Shown: in pieces, positions 62,248 to 64,000 of the stretch | Layout: each line of letters begins with the position of its first letter | How positions within the stretch are numbered: the first letter of the stretch is position 1 | NCBI RefSeq assembly: GCF_012676905.1 | Contig: NZ_CP051428.1 | Span: 4,833,001-4,897,000 of the forward strand | Reading direction: 5' to 3' | DNA: 64,000 nt | Origin: Paenibacillus albicereus | GTDB lineage: Bacteria > Bacillota > Bacilli > Paenibacillales > Paenibacillaceae | Made by a program: the position numbers and the translations under genes | The notes under the pieces: generated by a model | The model's input: only the letters and a program-made list of their open reading frames with translations | Told to the model about the DNA's origin: nothing | Databases searched by the model: none

Positions 62248-63888
62248 CTAGCCCTCCACCGGCTTGCGCAGCTGAACGGTTCCTTCGAGCGCCTTGAGCG
62301 AGCTCGCGTCGACGAGTCCGGCGCCGAGACGCCAGAGCGCGATGCCCTTGAGGCCGTAGCGCTTGGCGAGCCCGGCCGGACCGCGCAGCGAGGCGGCCGT
62401 CTCGCTGCCCATCGAGATGCCGAGCAGCAGCTTGCTGCGATCGGTCTCCTTCAGCGCCAGCCGGATCGCCTCGTCCACGCGGACGAGCGGCTCCGGACCT
62501 TTTTCCCCCTCGTATGCATAGGCCATGATGACGATCTCGTCCGACTGCTGGGCGAGCGCCTTGTAGTCATACCCGCCGAAGGCTCCGTTGAGCGGATGGA
62601 GCGCCAGCGACAAGCCGAGCCCCGCTGCCTTGGAAGCGGTCCGGAGCTCGGTGACGAAGCGCGTGAACGACTGCTTGGCCGCCGCCTTGTCCCCCGTCAG
62701 CCCGAGCCCCTCGAAGTCGAGCGCGATGCTGCGGAAGCCGCCGATCGATGCCGTCGACACGATGCTCTGGATCGCTTCCGTCCGCAGCGCCGGGTCGCCG
62801 AGCAGCTTGGTCAGCTCGCCGCGCCCGTCGACGCCGAACACCATGAACTGCGTGTTCACGCCCGCCGCCGTCGCGTCGGCGACGATGCTCTCCGGCGTCG
62901 TGGCGCCGCTCGCGCTCGGCCAGTAGAAGTCCTTGCCGCTGAGCGTCAGCTTGCCGTCCTCGCCGATCCGTCCCCAGCCGAAGGACACCGAGTCGAAGCG
63001 GTCGAGATACTTCACCTGCGAGAACGAGCTGATCGCATAATAGCCCTTGACGTAGACGCGCTCGGCCGGCGACTGGATGCGCACCGTCTTGACCGCGCCG
63101 TCCCAGCTCACCCGAGCGCCGAAGGCGCTGCTGAAAAAGCTCAGCGGCACGAGCACGCTGCCGCCGCTCTGCACCGGAGCCTGGGCGAGCGCGGCCGCCT
63201 GGCCGTCCAGCTGCGCCTGCTTGCTGCCTACGCGCAGCAGCACGGAGCGCCGGCTGCCGTCCGCGAGCGGCTTGTTCGCGGTGACCGTCCTCGCCTTGGC
63301 GTCCCAGACGACCGGCACGTTCAGGGCTTCGGCGATGGCGCGGAACGGCACCATCGTCGTGCCCCGGACGAGCTGGGGCGCCGCAGGAAAAGCGAGCGGG
63401 AAGCCGTCGAGCAGAATGGTCGCCGAGGCGGCAGCAGAGGCATACGGCACCGCAGCCGCAGGCGCGGCCAGCGGCACGGACGCGTACAGCTTGGCCGCGA
63501 GCGGAGCCGGAGCGGCAGCGGAGGAGGCTCCAACGGGCGCGGCGGCGGACGCCAGCGGGAACAGCTTCGGCGCAGGCGAAGCGGCGGCGTCCATCCCGGC
63601 CGCCAGCGGCAGCGGCAGCGGGAACGGCTTTGCCGGGGCCGCTGCCGAGAGCTCGGGCGCAGCGGCGGCGGAAGGAGCAGCGGCAGAAGGGGCGGCCGAT
63701 ACGCCGGCAGGGGCCGCCGCAAGCAGGCTTGGCGCCGATGTAGCGCCCGCGCCAGCGGAGGGAGGCGGCGACGCAGCCGGGCCGATCGGCGAGGCGCTCG
63801 CTGCCGCCGGGCCGGACAGGGCGGCTCCAGCCAGCAGGACAGAGGCGAGCGCGGCAGCGGTCAGACGGCGGGATGGGACAACGGACAT
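62248..63888 (-). CDS. Secreted GH18-like protein with copper-amine-oxidase-like module
   Basis: A 546-residue exported protein. Signal peptide MSVVPSRRLTAAALASVLLA (cut near AAASA). Residues ~35-165 are Ala/Pro/Ser-rich low complexity. Residues ~165-270 are a copper-amine-oxidase N-terminal-like module (RGTTMVPFRAIAEALNVPVV; VLVPLSFFSSAFGARVSWDG). Residues ~280-546 are a GH18-type barrel: VYVKGYYAISSFSQVKYLDR, then FRSIALDFEGLG, whose D-F-E corresponds to the end of the DxxDxE catalytic motif, QSDEIVIMAYAYEGEKGPEP and GLKGIALWRLG. GH18 enzymes cut chitin or peptidoglycan-like chains; some spore-cortex hydrolases share this build. AAGGAGG precedes the ATG at 63888. Confidence 0.88.
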   Translation of the reverse strand: MSVVPSRRLTAAALASVLLAGAALSGPAAASASPIGPAASPPPSAGAGATSAPSLLAAAPAGVSAAPSAAAPSAAAAPELSAAAPAKPFPLPLPLAAGMDAAASPAPKLFPLASAAAPVGASSAAAPAPLAAKLYASVPLAAPAAAVPYASAAASATILLDGFPLAFPAAPQLVRGTTMVPFRAIAEALNVPVVWDAKARTVTANKPLADGSRRSVLLRVGSKQAQLDGQAAALAQAPVQSGGSVLVPLSFFSSAFGARVSWDGAVKTVRIQSPAERVYVKGYYAISSFSQVKYLDRFDSVSFGWGRIGEDGKLTLSGKDFYWPSASGATTPESIVADATAAGVNTQFMVFGVDGRGELTKLLGDPALRTEAIQSIVSTASIGGFRSIALDFEGLGLTGDKAAAKQSFTRFVTELRTASKAAGLGLSLALHPLNGAFGGYDYKALAQQSDEIVIMAYAYEGEKGPEPLVRVDEAIRLALKETDRSKLLLGISMGSETAASLRGPAGLAKRYGLKGIALWRLGAGLVDASSLKALEGTVQLRKPVEG

Positions 63889-64000
63889 GGATGGAGTTCC
63901 TCCTTCGGGATATGCCGGCCGCTGGCCGGCGGAGTGCGGTTTCCGGAATTTTTTACCTACTCTCTTAGACGAATGGAAGATAGATAGAGTTGCGGGGAGG
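63889..64000. other. Upstream region of the GH18 gene (window end)
   Basis: 112 bases with the ribosome site AAGGAGG and a short AT-rich stretch near 63945-63975; no clear promoter boxes were found before the window ends. Confidence 0.4.

Overview
The window looks like a chromosome segment of a high-GC member of the Paenibacillaceae (Paenibacillus, Cohnella or a relative). The grounds are strong AGGAGG-type ribosome sites with ATG, GTG and TTG starts, an exported SLH-domain protein, copper-amine-oxidase-like and GH18 cell-envelope modules, a GlcT-controlled glucose PTS, and Bacillus-type housekeeping genes at high GC. No rRNA, tRNA, insertion sequence, prophage or CRISPR array was found.

Layout. 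1-4.9 kb: glycoside hydrolases GH1 (cut by the window edge) and GH30, a divergent AraC regulator and a GT-C membrane glycosyltransferase. 4.9-17.7 kb: one long leftward gene run wzm-wzt-methyltransferase-three glycosyltransferases-a frameshifted PIG-V-like membrane gene-rmlA-rmlC-rmlB-rmlD. It makes dTDP-L-rhamnose, builds a glycan and exports it by an ABC transporter. Its 8.2-17.8 kb part is clearly AT-rich against its surroundings. 17.8-22.2 kb: rightward O-antigen-ligase/TPR protein, then an SLH protein with a long leader. Together these suggest a cell-surface or S-layer glycosylation locus. 22.4-30.6 kb: glnS, OhrR-like regulator plus glutathione peroxidase, bioB, a CcdC-like membrane protein, PfpI, a DUF3298/copper-amine-oxidase-like exported protein and two small stress-type proteins.

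30.6-35.4 kb: a B12-binding sensor with the W-x9-EH signature of adenosylcobalamin photoreceptors, coupled to a hybrid histidine kinase, then cardiolipin synthase. 35.6-37.9 kb: rpiA-murG, the MurG carrying a large low-complexity insertion. 38.2-43.6 kb: leftward operon glcT-crr-ptsG-ptsH-ptsI behind a promoter, a cre-like site and a GlcT-type RAT antiterminator/terminator. 43.8-46.3 kb: lactate dehydrogenase and dGTPase, followed by several intergenic stem-loop repeat arrays. 47.4-56.4 kb: MMPL transporter with divergent TetR, a PAS histidine kinase, a YhgE/Pip relic, an ABC exporter and an MFS transporter. 56.6-63.9 kb: Gfo/Idh/MocA oxidoreductase, a winged-helix regulator with a degenerate receiver, an ABC exporter with an Ala/Pro/Gly-rich N-terminal extension, a 52-bp tandem array and a secreted GH18 protein.

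The most striking unexplained features are the intergenic arrays of hairpin-forming repeats (44.8, 46.4, 46.5-47.1, 47.3 and 61.6-62.1 kb), the low-complexity insertions in otherwise conserved enzymes (MurG, enzyme I, ABC exporter), and the B12-sensor/kinase pair. Because GC is high, very long open frames occur antisense to most real genes; they are not annotated.
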